Assembly: GCA_012520455.1 (NCBI GenBank) | Contig: JAAYOE010000041.1 | Location: 1-60,811, forward strand | From: Tissierellia bacterium | GTDB lineage: Bacteria; Bacillota; Clostridia; Tissierellales; Sedimentibacteraceae | Length of the DNA: 60,811 nucleotides | Direction of reading: 5' to 3' | Part shown: piece after piece, positions 17,117-25,627 of the stretch | Layout of the letters: every line of letters starts with the position of its first letter | Numbering within the stretch: position 1 is the stretch's first letter | Notes under the pieces: generated by a model | Told to the model about the DNA's origin: nothing | Database searches by the model: none | Seen by the model: the letters and a program-made list of their open reading frames with translations, nothing else | Translations under genes and position numbers: made by a program

Positions 17117-18208
17117 ATGAAATTAGGTATAGTGGGACTTCCAAATGTGGGTAAAAGTACCTTGTTTAACGCAATTACGGCAGCCGGCGCGGATTCGGCC
17201 AATTATCCTTTTTGCACCATAGAGCCTAATATCGGCGTAGTGGAGGTTCCGGACACAAGATTGGATTTTTTGACCAAGATGAGCAATTCAGGGAGGACGG
17301 TTCCGGCAGTTGTTGAATTTTTTGATATCGCCGGCCTGGTTAAGGGTGCCAGCAAGGGAGAAGGCCTGGGAAACAAATTTCTTTCCCACATAAGAGAGGT
17401 GGAGGCTGTTGTCCATGTGGTCAGATGTTTTGAAGACGAAAATGTAATCCATGTGGAATCAAGCATAGACCCCAAAAGAGATATTGGAATAATCGAATTG
17501 GAGCTGATTTTAGCAGACTTGGAAGTCATGTCAAAACGACTCGATAAGGTCTCCAAAATGGCCAAGAACGATAAGAGCTTGCAGGCTGAGTATGAATTGG
17601 TAAAAAAAATCGTTGAAGGTTTGGAAAATGAAATCCAGGCCCGCCATCTGCCATATACGGACGAGGAGTTGAAGATTCTAAAAACATTTAACTTAATAAC
17701 GGCAAAACCTGTTTTGTATGTTGCAAATGTCGATGAAGACTACTTCTTAGACCCTTCAGCCAATAAATATGTGGAAGTTGTAAGAGAGTACGCTTCCAAA
17801 GATAATTCTGAGCTAATGGTTATATGCGGCAAAATTGAAGAAGAGCTGTCCCAGCTGGAAGAAGATGAGAAGAGAGAATTCCTGGCGGAAATGGGTTTTG
17901 AAGAATCCGGCCTTGACCGGCTTATCCGGGCAAGCTACCGCCTCTTGGGGCTTATAAGCTTTTTTACAACAGGCCCTATGGAATCAAGAGCCTGGACAAT
18001 CGTTAAAGGTACAAAGGCCCCCCAGGCTGCAGGCAAAATCCACTCGGACATGGAAAGAGGCTTCATCCGTGCCGAGGTGACAAAGTACGAGGATGTGGTA
18101 AAATGCGGTTCAATGTTAGCTGCCAGGGAAAAGGGACTCATGAGGCTCGAGGGCAAAGATTATGTTATGGAAGACGGAGATATAGTTTTGTTCAGGTTTA
18201 ATGTGTGA
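17117..18208 (+). CDS. ychF: Redox-regulated ATPase YchF (OLA1/EngD family)
   Basis: A 363-aa protein, the usual length. P-loop GLPNVGKST at residues 6-14, switch region FFDIAGLVKGASKGEGLG, the NxxE-type base motif NVDED (~203) that gives ATP over GTP preference, and a C-terminal TGS domain (ESRAWTIVKGTKAPQAAGKIHSDMERGFIRAEV in parts). YchF/OLA1 proteins bind ribosomes and affect stress translation. AAAGGA lies 9 bases before the ATG. Monocistronic, ended by a strong bidirectional terminator. Confidence 0.95.
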   Translation: MKLGIVGLPNVGKSTLFNAITAAGADSANYPFCTIEPNIGVVEVPDTRLDFLTKMSNSGRTVPAVVEFFDIAGLVKGASKGEGLGNKFLSHIREVEAVVHVVRCFEDENVIHVESSIDPKRDIGIIELELILADLEVMSKRLDKVSKMAKNDKSLQAEYELVKKIVEGLENEIQARHLPYTDEELKILKTFNLITAKPVLYVANVDEDYFLDPSANKYVEVVREYASKDNSELMVICGKIEEELSQLEEDEKREFLAEMGFEESGLDRLIRASYRLLGLISFFTTGPMESRAWTIVKGTKAPQAAGKIHSDMERGFIRAEVTKYEDVVKCGSMLAAREKGLMRLEGKDYVMEDGDIVLFRFNV

Positions 18209-18219
18209 TAAAGTTTAAA

Positions 18220-18247
18220 GGTATGGGGATACTCCCCATACCTTTTT
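18220..18247. terminator. Bidirectional terminator between ychF and pspA
   Basis: A perfect 10-bp stem GGTATGGGGA/TCCCCATACC with loop TAC, followed by TTTTT on the plus strand. On the minus strand it is followed by a weaker T-rich run and serves the convergent pspA. Confidence 0.92.
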
Positions 18248-18926
18248 ACTCCAATCCTAACTCTTCTTTCATTTTCTTCAGCTCGTCATCCACCGAGGCA
18301 GTGCCCATTGAAGCATACTTTTCTTCTAAAGCCTTTGCTTCATCTATAGGCTCCATGTTGAGCTCTGCCATGGCATTTGCTTCATCAAGCATTTTGCTGG
18401 CCTTGTCTTCCATCCGCTCAAAAGCACTTTTAGCTCCTGCTATTTTCTTTGTAGCCTGGGTGGCTTCATTTAATGTTTCCTGGGTTTTGGCAACCTTAAT
18501 CTTGGATTTAATCACCTGGCGCCTTGCTCTTAAGGCTTCTATGTCGGCAGTCAATTTGTCATGCATCTGCCTCATTTTTATAGCATTTTCATGAGCGGCC
18601 GCATAGGCAGTCATAAGTCCTGCTCCCACATTTTCCAACTCTTGTTTTTTATTGATGAAGATCTTTGCGTCTTCCTCATTGCCTGCCATTAAAGCCTTCT
18701 TGGCAAATTCATTATATTTTGCAACTTCTGCTTCATTTTGCTCAACTAATCTCTTGGTCCGTGTTTCTTCGGCCATGACTTCAGCCGTACTTTGTTTAAC
18801 TTCCGCCAGATCCTTCATCATATCTTCCAGGTATTGGTCAATCATTTTTTCGGGATCTTCCATCTTCTCCAGCAATACATTTATGTTTGCTTTGATAATA
18901 TCGCTAAATCTTTCCAATATAGCCAT
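18246..18926 (-). CDS. PspA/IM30 family envelope-stress protein
   Basis: A 226-aa protein, almost entirely alpha-helical coiled coil. The start MAILERFSDIIKANINVLLEKMEDPEKMIDQYLEDM is the classic PspA_IM30 N-terminus, an amphipathic helix that binds stressed membranes. The long middle region is rich in Glu, Lys and Ala with AEVMAEETRTKRLVEQ; the tail (DDELKKMKEELGLE) is typical of LiaH/PspA of Firmicutes. It lies 35 bases downstream of the TPM-domain membrane protein, and the two probably work together at the membrane. No PspF-like or LiaRS regulator is present. Confidence 0.92.
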   Translation of the reverse strand: MAILERFSDIIKANINVLLEKMEDPEKMIDQYLEDMMKDLAEVKQSTAEVMAEETRTKRLVEQNEAEVAKYNEFAKKALMAGNEEDAKIFINKKQELENVGAGLMTAYAAAHENAIKMRQMHDKLTADIEALRARRQVIKSKIKVAKTQETLNEATQATKKIAGAKSAFERMEDKASKMLDEANAMAELNMEPIDEAKALEEKYASMGTASVDDELKKMKEELGLE

Positions 18927-18961
18927 TTTATCCTCCTTTTATTCTCCTGCCTCCCGGCAGT

Positions 18962-19978
18962 TTATTTTTCATTATCATCCTGGTACTTTTTCATCAGGTC
19001 TTCCGCTTCTTTGTCACCGAATCTATCAAGAGGGGTTTTAAGTAATTCTTCCCTTCTTTTTGCTTCCAAGTTTTTTTGTTCCTTGTGCTTTTTCCACCAC
19101 ACAAACAGCACTATAACCAAAATAATTACTCCAAACACCTTAAAGACCGTGATCCATGGAGACCGGGTAACCGTCATAATCCTGTCTGCTCCGTCCTTGA
19201 AAGCCTTGCTGAAGAATTCTTCGTTGGTCAAATTAGTGTCATAATAATACCTGTCGATATAATCAGTCAAAATCCTTCCGGCTTCATCATCAATCACACT
19301 TTTTGCCTGGGTTCCTACAATATACCAACCCCTGTAATCACCATCATACTCGAAGAATAATAAGAGTAGATGGGCTTCATCCCTAAACAAGTCATCATAT
19401 AATTCGTTGGCATAAGATTCCAAATCACTTTCCGTGGGAAAATTAGAACCCTTAATCGTGTCAGTCAAATATAAGTATGGCTGGACTCCTGTTTCTTTAT
19501 AAAAGTATTTTAAGCCCTCGATGAGTTTTGATTCATTTGTTATCCAGCCTAACTCATCGGTATAGTAGCCCGTTTCATTAACAGACCCGGGCGGTAAGGG
19601 AACCCTTTCAACGGATGATAGGGTAATCTTGCTGCCGGCATCAGAATTCACAGCCCCCCATATTGAAAAAATAACAATGAAAACAATAGCAATCACGAGT
19701 ATTAAAACAAGTATAGAGATGCATCCGCATCCTCCGCCGCCGGAAGACCTCCGAGGCCCGAAACCTCCTCCGCCCCCCATGGGAATTATGGGGCTGAATA
19801 CAGGGCGAAAGCTTGATCCGGTGCCGGTACTCCCGCTTCTTGTGCTTGAACCGCCAAATAAACCACCGCTTCGTCCTATTGAACCTCCCCCACGGCTGCC
19901 CCCAAAAGAGCCTCCGCTGCGTCCGCCGAATGAGCCTCCTCCCCGGCCGCCTCCAAATGAACCACCGCCTCTAGCCAA
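18962..19978 (-). CDS. Gly-rich membrane protein with TPM domain
   Basis: 338 aa from a TTG at 19978, chosen because GGAGGG lies 6 bases upstream; the longer frame has no ribosome site. Order: Gly/Ser/Arg-rich region (1-80, repeats of GGGSFGG type), transmembrane helix (~86-108), a TPM_phosphatase-like domain (~125-265: GYYTDELGWI, YFYKETGVQPYLYLTD, HLLLLFFEYDGDYRGWYIVG), a second helix (~275-295) and a charged cytoplasmic tail. In Gram-positives such proteins pair with PspA. It is probably translated with the TtcA-like gene 45 bases upstream. The low-complexity head may be surface-facing; topology is inferred. Confidence 0.75.
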   Translation of the reverse strand: MARGGGSFGGGRGGGSFGGRSGGSFGGSRGGGSIGRSGGLFGGSSTRSGSTGTGSSFRPVFSPIIPMGGGGGFGPRRSSGGGGCGCISILVLILVIAIVFIVIFSIWGAVNSDAGSKITLSSVERVPLPPGSVNETGYYTDELGWITNESKLIEGLKYFYKETGVQPYLYLTDTIKGSNFPTESDLESYANELYDDLFRDEAHLLLLFFEYDGDYRGWYIVGTQAKSVIDDEAGRILTDYIDRYYYDTNLTNEEFFSKAFKDGADRIMTVTRSPWITVFKVFGVIILVIVLFVWWKKHKEQKNLEAKRREELLKTPLDRFGDKEAEDLMKKYQDDNEK

Positions 19979-20023
19979 TGAAATCCCTCCAATTATCCCT
20001 GCTGGCAAATATTTTTATAAATT

Positions 20024-20875
20024 TCAAACATTTGCACCAGTGTTATTATTCTTTCTCACATCATAATCATCAAGAAAATTATGATAGATATCATTTTTCC
20101 TATAGCCTATTAGGGTATTTAAATTCACGTTGTGTACGCTTCTGAATATATTTGTATCAACATTTGGATTGATTTGTTTCAATTTATTTATCAAAACTTT
20201 TATTTCCTGCCTTTTTGAGCCTGAGCCTTCTCTTTGAATCTTTTCGGTAATCCGGCAGGCGCATTGGATAAACTGCAGATCATTATATTTTTTCCAGGCA
20301 AGTATATCCTCTTCCCTAACCTTATACATGGGCCTTATAAGCTCCATGCCTTCATGATTTGTACTGTGGAGTTTGGGCATCATGGTCTTTATTTCAGCAG
20401 CATAGAGCATGCTCATGAGGACCGTTTCAATTACATCATCAAAATGATGCCCTAAGGCAATTTTATTGCAGCCTGATTCTTTAGCTTTTCTGTACAAATA
20501 ACCCCTCCGCATTCTTGCACACAGGTAGCAGGGTGTCTGGTCCACCCTGTCAACTATATCAAAGATGGGTGTCTTGAAAATCTTGATGGGGATATTTAAA
20601 ATTTCTGCATTTTCAATGATCCGTTTTATATTTATTTCGTTGTAGCCGGGATCCATCACTAAGTATTCCGTTTGAAATTGTATTTCACTGTATTTTTGAA
20701 GGTGCTGCATGCATTTCGCCATGAGCATGGAATCCTTGCCCCCTGATATGCATACACCTATTTTATCCTGGTCTTGTATTAATTTATATTCCTTAATCGC
20801 TGAAATAAACTTAGCCCAAATTGATTTTCTGAACTTTTTTATAATGCTTCTCTCTATTTCTTCATATCTTTCCAT
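20024..20875 (-). CDS. TtcA-like tRNA 2-thiolation protein (PP-loop ATPase)
   Basis: A 283-aa protein of the TilS/TtcA superfamily. The PP-loop SGGKDS is at residues 44-49; the CxxC pair that holds the Fe-S cluster in TtcA is C116/C119 (TPCYLC); GHHFDDVIETVLM is the family HxxDDxxET motif; a later CAC gives further cysteines. TtcA adds sulfur to C32 of tRNAs. The last ~60 residues (INPNVDTNIFRSVHNVNLNTLIG) are usual for the clostridial subfamily. The exact nucleotide target is not certain, so no symbol is given. The ribosome site is weak. Confidence 0.8.
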   Translation of the reverse strand: MERYEEIERSIIKKFRKSIWAKFISAIKEYKLIQDQDKIGVCISGGKDSMLMAKCMQHLQKYSEIQFQTEYLVMDPGYNEINIKRIIENAEILNIPIKIFKTPIFDIVDRVDQTPCYLCARMRRGYLYRKAKESGCNKIALGHHFDDVIETVLMSMLYAAEIKTMMPKLHSTNHEGMELIRPMYKVREEDILAWKKYNDLQFIQCACRITEKIQREGSGSKRQEIKVLINKLKQINPNVDTNIFRSVHNVNLNTLIGYRKNDIYHNFLDDYDVRKNNNTGANV

Positions 20876-21029
20876 TTTATACCGCTTAAAATAATATTTT
20901 ATATAAAACCATGTACTTTATTATATAACATCTCAGCCATAAAACAAGATATTTATATTGCATTTTATGAAAATGTTTGCTATCCTATAGTTGGATTTAG
21001 GGGTTAAATATTCTTTTTTAGGAGGATTT

Positions 21030-21833
21030 ATGGGAGTAGCTCATGAGGTAGATTACAAGATTTTCGGGGATGACATTCAATTTGTTGAAATTGGCCTTGA
21101 TTACGGCGAAACAATCGTGGCTGAACCGGGTGCAATGATGTACATGGATTCCAGCATAGAAATGGATACCATGTTCGGTGACGGCAGCGAAAAAAGCAAG
21201 GGTTTCAAGGGAATGCTGGCAACAGCAGGTAAACGTGTTCTCACGGGGGAAAATTTATTTACGGCAACATTTACAAACACAAGCATCGACAAAAAGCTTG
21301 TAGCTTTTGCCGCCCCTTATCCGGGAAAAATAATCCCTGTAAACCTGCCTGATTTCGGCGGACAGATAGTTTGTCAAAGAGATGCTTATTTGTGTTCCGC
21401 TAAAGGCATAGAAATAAGCATTGCCTTCCAGAAAAAAATCGGTGTGGGACTATTCGGCGGCGAAGGATTCATCATGCAGAAATTGGTAGGAGATGGTTTT
21501 GCATTCTTACATGCCGGCGGTACAATTGTTAAAAAGGAATTGGCTCCGGGAGAAATGCTAAAGTTAGATACCGGATGCCTGGTTGCTTTCACCAAAGGAG
21601 TAGACTATGATGTTCAAATGGCCGGTAACATAAAAAGTGCCTTGTTTGGAGGCGAAGGACTATTCCTTGCCACCTTAAGGGGTCCCGGAACAGTATGGCT
21701 CCAGTCCCTGCCATTCAGCAGAATAGCTGACAGAATTTACTCGGCCAGCAGAAAAGGCGGTGGCTCCGGCTCAAAGGGTGAGGCAAGCCTGCTCGGAAAC
21801 ATCGGAATAGGCAACTTGTTTGGCGGCGACTGA
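21030..21833 (+). CDS. TIGR00266/AIM24 family protein
   Basis: 267 aa from the ATG at 21030, which has AGGAGG 5 bases upstream; a start 13 codons earlier lacks one. An all-beta AIM24-type fold: DDIQFVEIGLDYGETIVAEPGAMMYM at the start, GENLFTATFTN, GLFGGEGFIMQKLVGDGFAFLHAGG and GPGTVWLQSLPFSRIADRI near the end are conserved in this family. Function in bacteria is unknown; homologues are often near stress or membrane genes. The tail is Gly/Ser-rich (GGGSGSKG and GNLFGGD). Divergent from the TtcA-like gene. Confidence 0.92.
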   Translation: MGVAHEVDYKIFGDDIQFVEIGLDYGETIVAEPGAMMYMDSSIEMDTMFGDGSEKSKGFKGMLATAGKRVLTGENLFTATFTNTSIDKKLVAFAAPYPGKIIPVNLPDFGGQIVCQRDAYLCSAKGIEISIAFQKKIGVGLFGGEGFIMQKLVGDGFAFLHAGGTIVKKELAPGEMLKLDTGCLVAFTKGVDYDVQMAGNIKSALFGGEGLFLATLRGPGTVWLQSLPFSRIADRIYSASRKGGGSGSKGEASLLGNIGIGNLFGGD

Positions 21834-21868
21834 TAAACAATTTTAATAATCAACAATGTGCATAAAAA

Positions 21869-21896
21869 AGGTGCTCAGCGAGCACCTGCTTTTTTT
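21869..21896. terminator. Bidirectional terminator
   Basis: Stem AGGTGCTC/GAGCACCT with loop AGC. T-runs follow on both strands (TTTTTTT plus, TTTTTTAT minus). The stop codon of the minus-strand kinase gene (21875-21877) lies inside it. Confidence 0.92.
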
Positions 21897-22780
21897 GCCA
21901 TATATATCCTGCATACAGCCCTTGTGGCTGATATATCTTCTTCTATTATTTGGTAAGACCTCAGCCTGTTATGTAAGTCCTCCTTATATGCAGAAAGCAT
22001 GATGGAGCTGTTGTAGAATATTCCTCCCTTAAGCCCAATTTTTACGGGCCCTTTGAAACCGGCCTTCCTGTATGCTACTTCTGTAAGTTCGGCCAGATGC
22101 CTGCCTGCATCCTCTAAAAGCATCCGGGCATATGAATCCCCTTCCTCGGCATAATCAGTGATTATTGGGAAAAGAGATGCAATTTTGTTTTTTTCGTTAC
22201 TGTATATGAAATTCATTATATCGGACCGGGAAGACCCGCCGATTTCTTTTAACAGAGCCTTGCTTAAATCATCAAAGGGAAGGTCCCTGTCATATTTATG
22301 GACTATATTTTTAAAAACCTCCATAACAGTATGATAACCGCTTCCTTCATCCCCTAAGATGTGTCCCCAGCCTCCGACCATTTGTCCTTGTCCTCTTTTC
22401 TGAGAAAAACAGGAAGAGCCTGTCCCCGATATTACCAAAATTCCGTCCGAATCTCCAAAGTATGCCTTACAGGCCATTTCGCCATCATTTAATACTATAG
22501 CCTTGTTTTCAAAAGCGCCTTCAACGTATTTCTTAATCAGGTCCGCATAGTTGCCTGTTTCAACCCCGGCCATCCCGATGGCTATAAGCCGGCAGTTTTC
22601 TCTTCCCAATTGAGTTACACAGTCATATATCAATGAGATTAAGTTGTTTACGGTTTTCTCCAAGTTTACTGAGGGATTGCCGGCCCCGCCTATTAAGCTT
22701 AATACGGGAGAATCATTTAAATCATAGGCTGTCAGCTCTGATTTTGTCCCTCCTGCATCAATTCCTATCAAATATTCCAT
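21875..22780 (-). CDS. BadF/BcrA-type kinase, N-acetylglucosamine kinase-like
   Basis: A 301-aa ASKHA-fold kinase. Phosphate-1 motif GIDAGGTKSELTAYD at the start, GNPSVN, ISGTGSSCF (phosphate-2, ~residue 116) and GGWGHILGDEGSGY are typical of NagK-type glucosamine/GlcNAc kinases of the BadF family. It would phosphorylate amino sugars from wall turnover. There is no transporter or NagA/B partner nearby; the stop lies inside a terminator. Benzoyl-CoA reductase activators share the fold but have cysteine cluster motifs that are absent here. Confidence 0.85.
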   Translation of the reverse strand: MEYLIGIDAGGTKSELTAYDLNDSPVLSLIGGAGNPSVNLEKTVNNLISLIYDCVTQLGRENCRLIAIGMAGVETGNYADLIKKYVEGAFENKAIVLNDGEMACKAYFGDSDGILVISGTGSSCFSQKRGQGQMVGGWGHILGDEGSGYHTVMEVFKNIVHKYDRDLPFDDLSKALLKEIGGSSRSDIMNFIYSNEKNKIASLFPIITDYAEEGDSYARMLLEDAGRHLAELTEVAYRKAGFKGPVKIGLKGGIFYNSSIMLSAYKEDLHNRLRSYQIIEEDISATRAVCRIYMAKKAGAR

Positions 22781-22871
22781 GCCCTCACCACCTGATTAAA
22801 GTATAGCAAACAAGCCTTCATTTTTCAACATTTAATTATGAAAATTAAATCTGTGCCGGCCATGAACAAGC

Positions 22872-22908
22872 AAAAAGACTGCTCCACCTGATATATGAAG
22901 CAGTCTTT
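22872..22908 (-). terminator. Terminator after ferredoxin
   Basis: A 10-bp stem AAAGACTGCT/AGCAGTCTTT around a 15-base loop, followed by TTTTT on the minus strand. Confidence 0.85.
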
Positions 22909-22918
22909 AAGCTCAGTT

Positions 22919-23107
22919 CTATTCTACGTGAATTGCATTTGTCGGACACTCTTCTTCGGCTTCCTTTGCACAAGCCTCAGCTTCTGCCGGTATGGGGTCA
23001 ACCTTTACCACAGAAATATTTTCATCGTCCAATTCAAAAACATCGGGGCATATTGATTCGCACAGCCCGCAGCTGATGCAGGCATCCCTGTCAACCCTTG
23101 CTCTCAT
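22919..23107 (-). CDS. Small single-cluster [4Fe-4S] ferredoxin
   Basis: A 62-aa acidic protein. Cluster ligands: CISCGLC and SICPDVFEL (CxxCxxC...CP) with the fourth Cys in EECPTNAIHV; the extra Cys in EACAKEA is probably not a ligand. It resembles the Thermotoga/Clostridium-type monocluster ferredoxins that serve low-potential electron transfer. AGGAGG lies before the ATG. It starts 46 bases after the methionine gamma-lyase stop and may be co-transcribed with it. Confidence 0.92.
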   Translation of the reverse strand: MRARVDRDACISCGLCESICPDVFELDDENISVVKVDPIPAEAEACAKEAEEECPTNAIHVE

Positions 23108-23153
23108 AATGGTCCTCCTTTAAACACTATTATTGTATCTTATCATTTGCAAT

Positions 23154-24353
23154 TTATACTATTTTATCCAGAGCCTGTTTTAAATCATCAATTATGTCAT
23201 CCGGATGCTCCAAACCAATCGACAGCCTTACAAGGCCTTCCGATATGCCGCTCAAAGCCCTTTCCTCGGGAGTATAAGGCGAATGGGTCATGGAAGCCGG
23301 ATGCTGGATCAGTGTCTCGGTATCCCCTAAGCTTACTGCCAAGGAGCAGAGCTCTACAGTATTCATGAGTTTTCTTCCTGCTTCTAAGCCGCCCTTAACT
23401 TCAAATGCAATCATGGCTCCCGGCAGGGACATTTGTTTTTTAGCTAATTCATATTGAGGAAAACTTTTTAGCCCAGGATAGGCTATCCATTCTATTGCAG
23501 GATGGGATTCAAGAAATTCAGCAACTTTTTGTGCATTGGAACAGTGTCTTTCCATTCTTACATCCAAGGTTTTCATTCCCCTGTTTATCAAGTATGCATC
23601 AAAGGGGCTTAAGACAGACCCGGTCATATCCTTTACGCCGTAAAATCTAACCGTATCCATGAAATCCTTTTTACCGGCTGCAAATCCGGCAATTACATCT
23701 CCGTGGCCGTTTAAATACTTTGTTGCCGAATGAACCACAACGTCTGCACCCAAGTCAAGAGGTCTTTGTATGTAAGGGGTGCAGTAGGTATTATCAACGA
23801 CAACCTTACAATCCGGGTTTTCATGGGCAATTTTCGAAATTTCCGAAATGTCGGACAAGACCATATTGGGATTTGCCGGGCTTTCCAAATAAACGACTTT
23901 TGTGTTCGGCTTCATTGCCCTTCTTACGTTTTCCGGATCCGAAGTGTCGACAAAATCTATGGCTACATTAAATTTTGTCAACCCGTGGCTCATAAAAGCA
24001 AAGGTGCATCCATACATGGTCTTGGCTGCAACGATGTGGTCTCCCCCGCTTACTAAAGACCATATAACGGCTGTGATGGCACCCATACCTGATGCCATTG
24101 CAACTGCAGCTTCGGCATTTTCAAGGCAGGCCAATTTTTCTTCAACCTGGCTGCATGTGGGGTTGCCCAGCCGGGTGTAAATATAGCCATCTTCTTCCAA
24201 TGCAAACCTTCTTCCTCCCTGCTCGGCGGAATCAAATACAAAAGTTGATGTTTGATAAATCGGAGTTGCCAAAGCACCATACTCGTTTGGTTGGTAACCG
24301 GCATGTACTGCCCTTGTGGAAAAGTGCATTTTGCTTAATTTCTCCTTATCCAT
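23154..24353 (-). CDS. megL: Methionine gamma-lyase (PLP enzyme)
   Basis: 399 aa from the ATG at 24353 with AAGGAGG upstream. Cys/Met metabolism PLP fold: YTRLGNPT near the start, [10 protein letters not shown], the PLP lysine in [12 protein letters not shown], and [18 protein letters not shown]. The segment [13 protein letters not shown] carries the Cys that distinguishes methionine gamma-lyase (Cys116 of the Pseudomonas enzyme) from cystathionine gamma-synthase/lyase, so I favour MegL, which splits methionine into methanethiol, 2-oxobutyrate and ammonia. This fits amino-acid fermentation. The 2-oxobutyrate could be oxidised with ferredoxin, whose gene is next door. No SAM riboswitch is seen upstream. 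Confidence 0.88.
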   Translation of the reverse strand: MDKEKLSKMHFSTRAVHAGYQPNEYGALATPIYQTSTFVFDSAEQGGRRFALEEDGYIYTRLGNPTCSQVEEKLACLENAEAAVAMASGMGAITAVIWSLVSGGDHIVAAKTMYGCTFAFMSHGLTKFNVAIDFVDTSDPENVRRAMKPNTKVVYLESPANPNMVLSDISEISKIAHENPDCKVVVDNTYCTPYIQRPLDLGADVVVHSATKYLNGHGDVIAGFAAGKKDFMDTVRFYGVKDMTGSVLSPFDAYLINRGMKTLDVRMERHCSNAQKVAEFLESHPAIEWIAYPGLKSFPQYELAKKQMSLPGAMIAFEVKGGLEAGRKLMNTVELCSLAVSLGDTETLIQHPASMTHSPYTPEERALSGISEGLVRLSIGLEHPDDIIDDLKQALDKIV

Positions 24354-24471
24354 TATTTCCTCCTTATAAAGTAATATATGGTTAAGCAAACGTTTCTATA
24401 AATAAATTGTATACTAATTCCATGCATAAATCAATCAATTTTTATTGAAAATATGATTTTGAAAGAAAAAT

Positions 24472-24963
24472 CTACAAGAGGGCTGCCTCCAAAAAATATG
24501 CAATAAATCCTGCTGCAAGACTGAAGGGTATGCTGAATATGAGCTTAAAGACAAAAAATTTTACTCCAAAGAAAGCGGCCTCATAGGACATGCGGCTGAG
24601 ATTCAAAAGACACCAGCCTGCAATGAGGGATACCAAGGTTCCTAAGCCTGCACCCGTCGCCCAAATGGAGGATACGACGGGAAAAAATGCATAAGGGCCG
24701 ATAGCCAAGAGCATCCCTCCAAGTGAACCAAGAACCACTCCCCTTATACCGGCTTCCTTGGACAGCCAGTTTTGGACGAATTCGCCGGGAATAAGAACCT
24801 CAATGATACCTGCTAAGAGGAAGGCACCAATTATCAGAGGCGTAGCGTTGATTAACTGTTTTAGGCCGGACTTCAATCCTTCGTAATGCCTTCCGGTTTT
24901 TTTGGCATTGATGATTATCAGGATGAGGCCTGCCAAACTAAGAATGATTGTTGTTTGAGTCAT
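24472..24963 (-). CDS. Half-size permease, subunit 2
   Basis: 163 aa from the ATG at 24963 (GGGTGG 5 bases upstream). About five hydrophobic segments. The marks GVVLGSLGGMLLAIGPYAFFPVV and LIAGWCLLNLSRMSYEA parallel those of the preceding gene (GGLFPGGPYIYYPFV, FGKQVYDFARLPME), so the two are homologous halves, like the two halves of DUF318/ArsP-type permeases, but without the paired cysteines of arsenic exporters. The upstream gene overlaps it by 26 bases, so the two are coupled and probably form a heterodimer. Substrate unknown. Confidence 0.7.
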   Translation of the reverse strand: MTQTTIILSLAGLILIIINAKKTGRHYEGLKSGLKQLINATPLIIGAFLLAGIIEVLIPGEFVQNWLSKEAGIRGVVLGSLGGMLLAIGPYAFFPVVSSIWATGAGLGTLVSLIAGWCLLNLSRMSYEAAFFGVKFFVFKLIFSIPFSLAAGFIAYFLEAALL

Positions 24964-25492
24964 CCTTTCCACCCGCTTTCGTCATATGATTAAAGGTATC
25001 CTTGCTGCCAAAAAAACGTTTTGTCCACAAGCCTGCCAAAATTGGTATCGGCAGGGTTATTAAGTACCTAATTAATGTCAAGTCCCAGCCGACCAAAGTG
25101 ATTTCCATGGGCAGGCGGGCAAAATCATATACCTGTTTTCCGAATAAGAATGATATTAAGATGTAAAGGGGCAGATTCTTATCCTTGAAGCCGAAAACAA
25201 AAGGATAGTATATGTAAGGTCCTCCGGGAAAAAGTCCTCCTGCCAAAGAGCTTACTAAAACTGCTTTTAGGCCGCTGAATTTCTCAAGCCATCTCTCCAA
25301 TACATCCATGGTCAGCAAAACATTTAATTGTCCCGTTATAATAAATGATGCTATAAGCATGACGGCAGATTTATATGCTGTATTAGCACTTATTATGAGT
25401 CCTTCTGCCACAAGGGCCCTGCCCCCTGTAAGAAAAGCTGCTGCAATTAATACCGCCAATGTAATATAAACAATGATTGTAGATTGTTTCAT
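24938..25492 (-). CDS. Half-size permease, subunit 1
   Basis: A 184-aa membrane protein with about five hydrophobic segments. AGGLFPGGPYIYYPFV is the central motif, and the charged pocket (DFARLPMEITLVGWD) repeats in its partner. The soluble tail (KDTFNHMTKAGGKDDSNNNHS) overlaps the start of the second subunit. Internal-duplication permeases of this kind usually exist as one ~320-aa chain; here they are split into two genes. The substrate is not readable. No binding protein or ATPase is nearby. Confidence 0.7.
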   Translation of the reverse strand: MKQSTIIVYITLAVLIAAAFLTGGRALVAEGLIISANTAYKSAVMLIASFIITGQLNVLLTMDVLERWLEKFSGLKAVLVSSLAGGLFPGGPYIYYPFVFGFKDKNLPLYILISFLFGKQVYDFARLPMEITLVGWDLTLIRYLITLPIPILAGLWTKRFFGSKDTFNHMTKAGGKDDSNNNHS

Positions 25493-25627
25493 CCCGCACC
25501 TTCTTTCTCGATATTTATAAAAATCATCCCGGCTAAGCCTCCTTTTTTCTCCAATTATGGTGGAACAAGCTTGTTTTTTTGTAAATAGGTAATATAATAA
25601 TACTTGATTTATAATGTGGGAGAACTT

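Noticed and set aside
18792-19244. Plus-strand hydrophobic 150-codon ORF
   Set aside because: It overlaps pspA and the TPM gene in antisense; composition is that of a shadow frame.
19629-20066. Plus-strand proline-rich ORF (145 codons)
   Set aside because: It is the antisense shadow of the Gly-rich head of the TPM protein; no ribosome site and only low-complexity sequence.
24354-24471. SAM riboswitch upstream of methionine gamma-lyase
   Set aside because: The region is ~118 bases of AT-rich DNA without S-box motifs.
24472-25492. Arsenic permease ArsP
   Set aside because: The motif with paired cysteines is missing and no ars genes are near.
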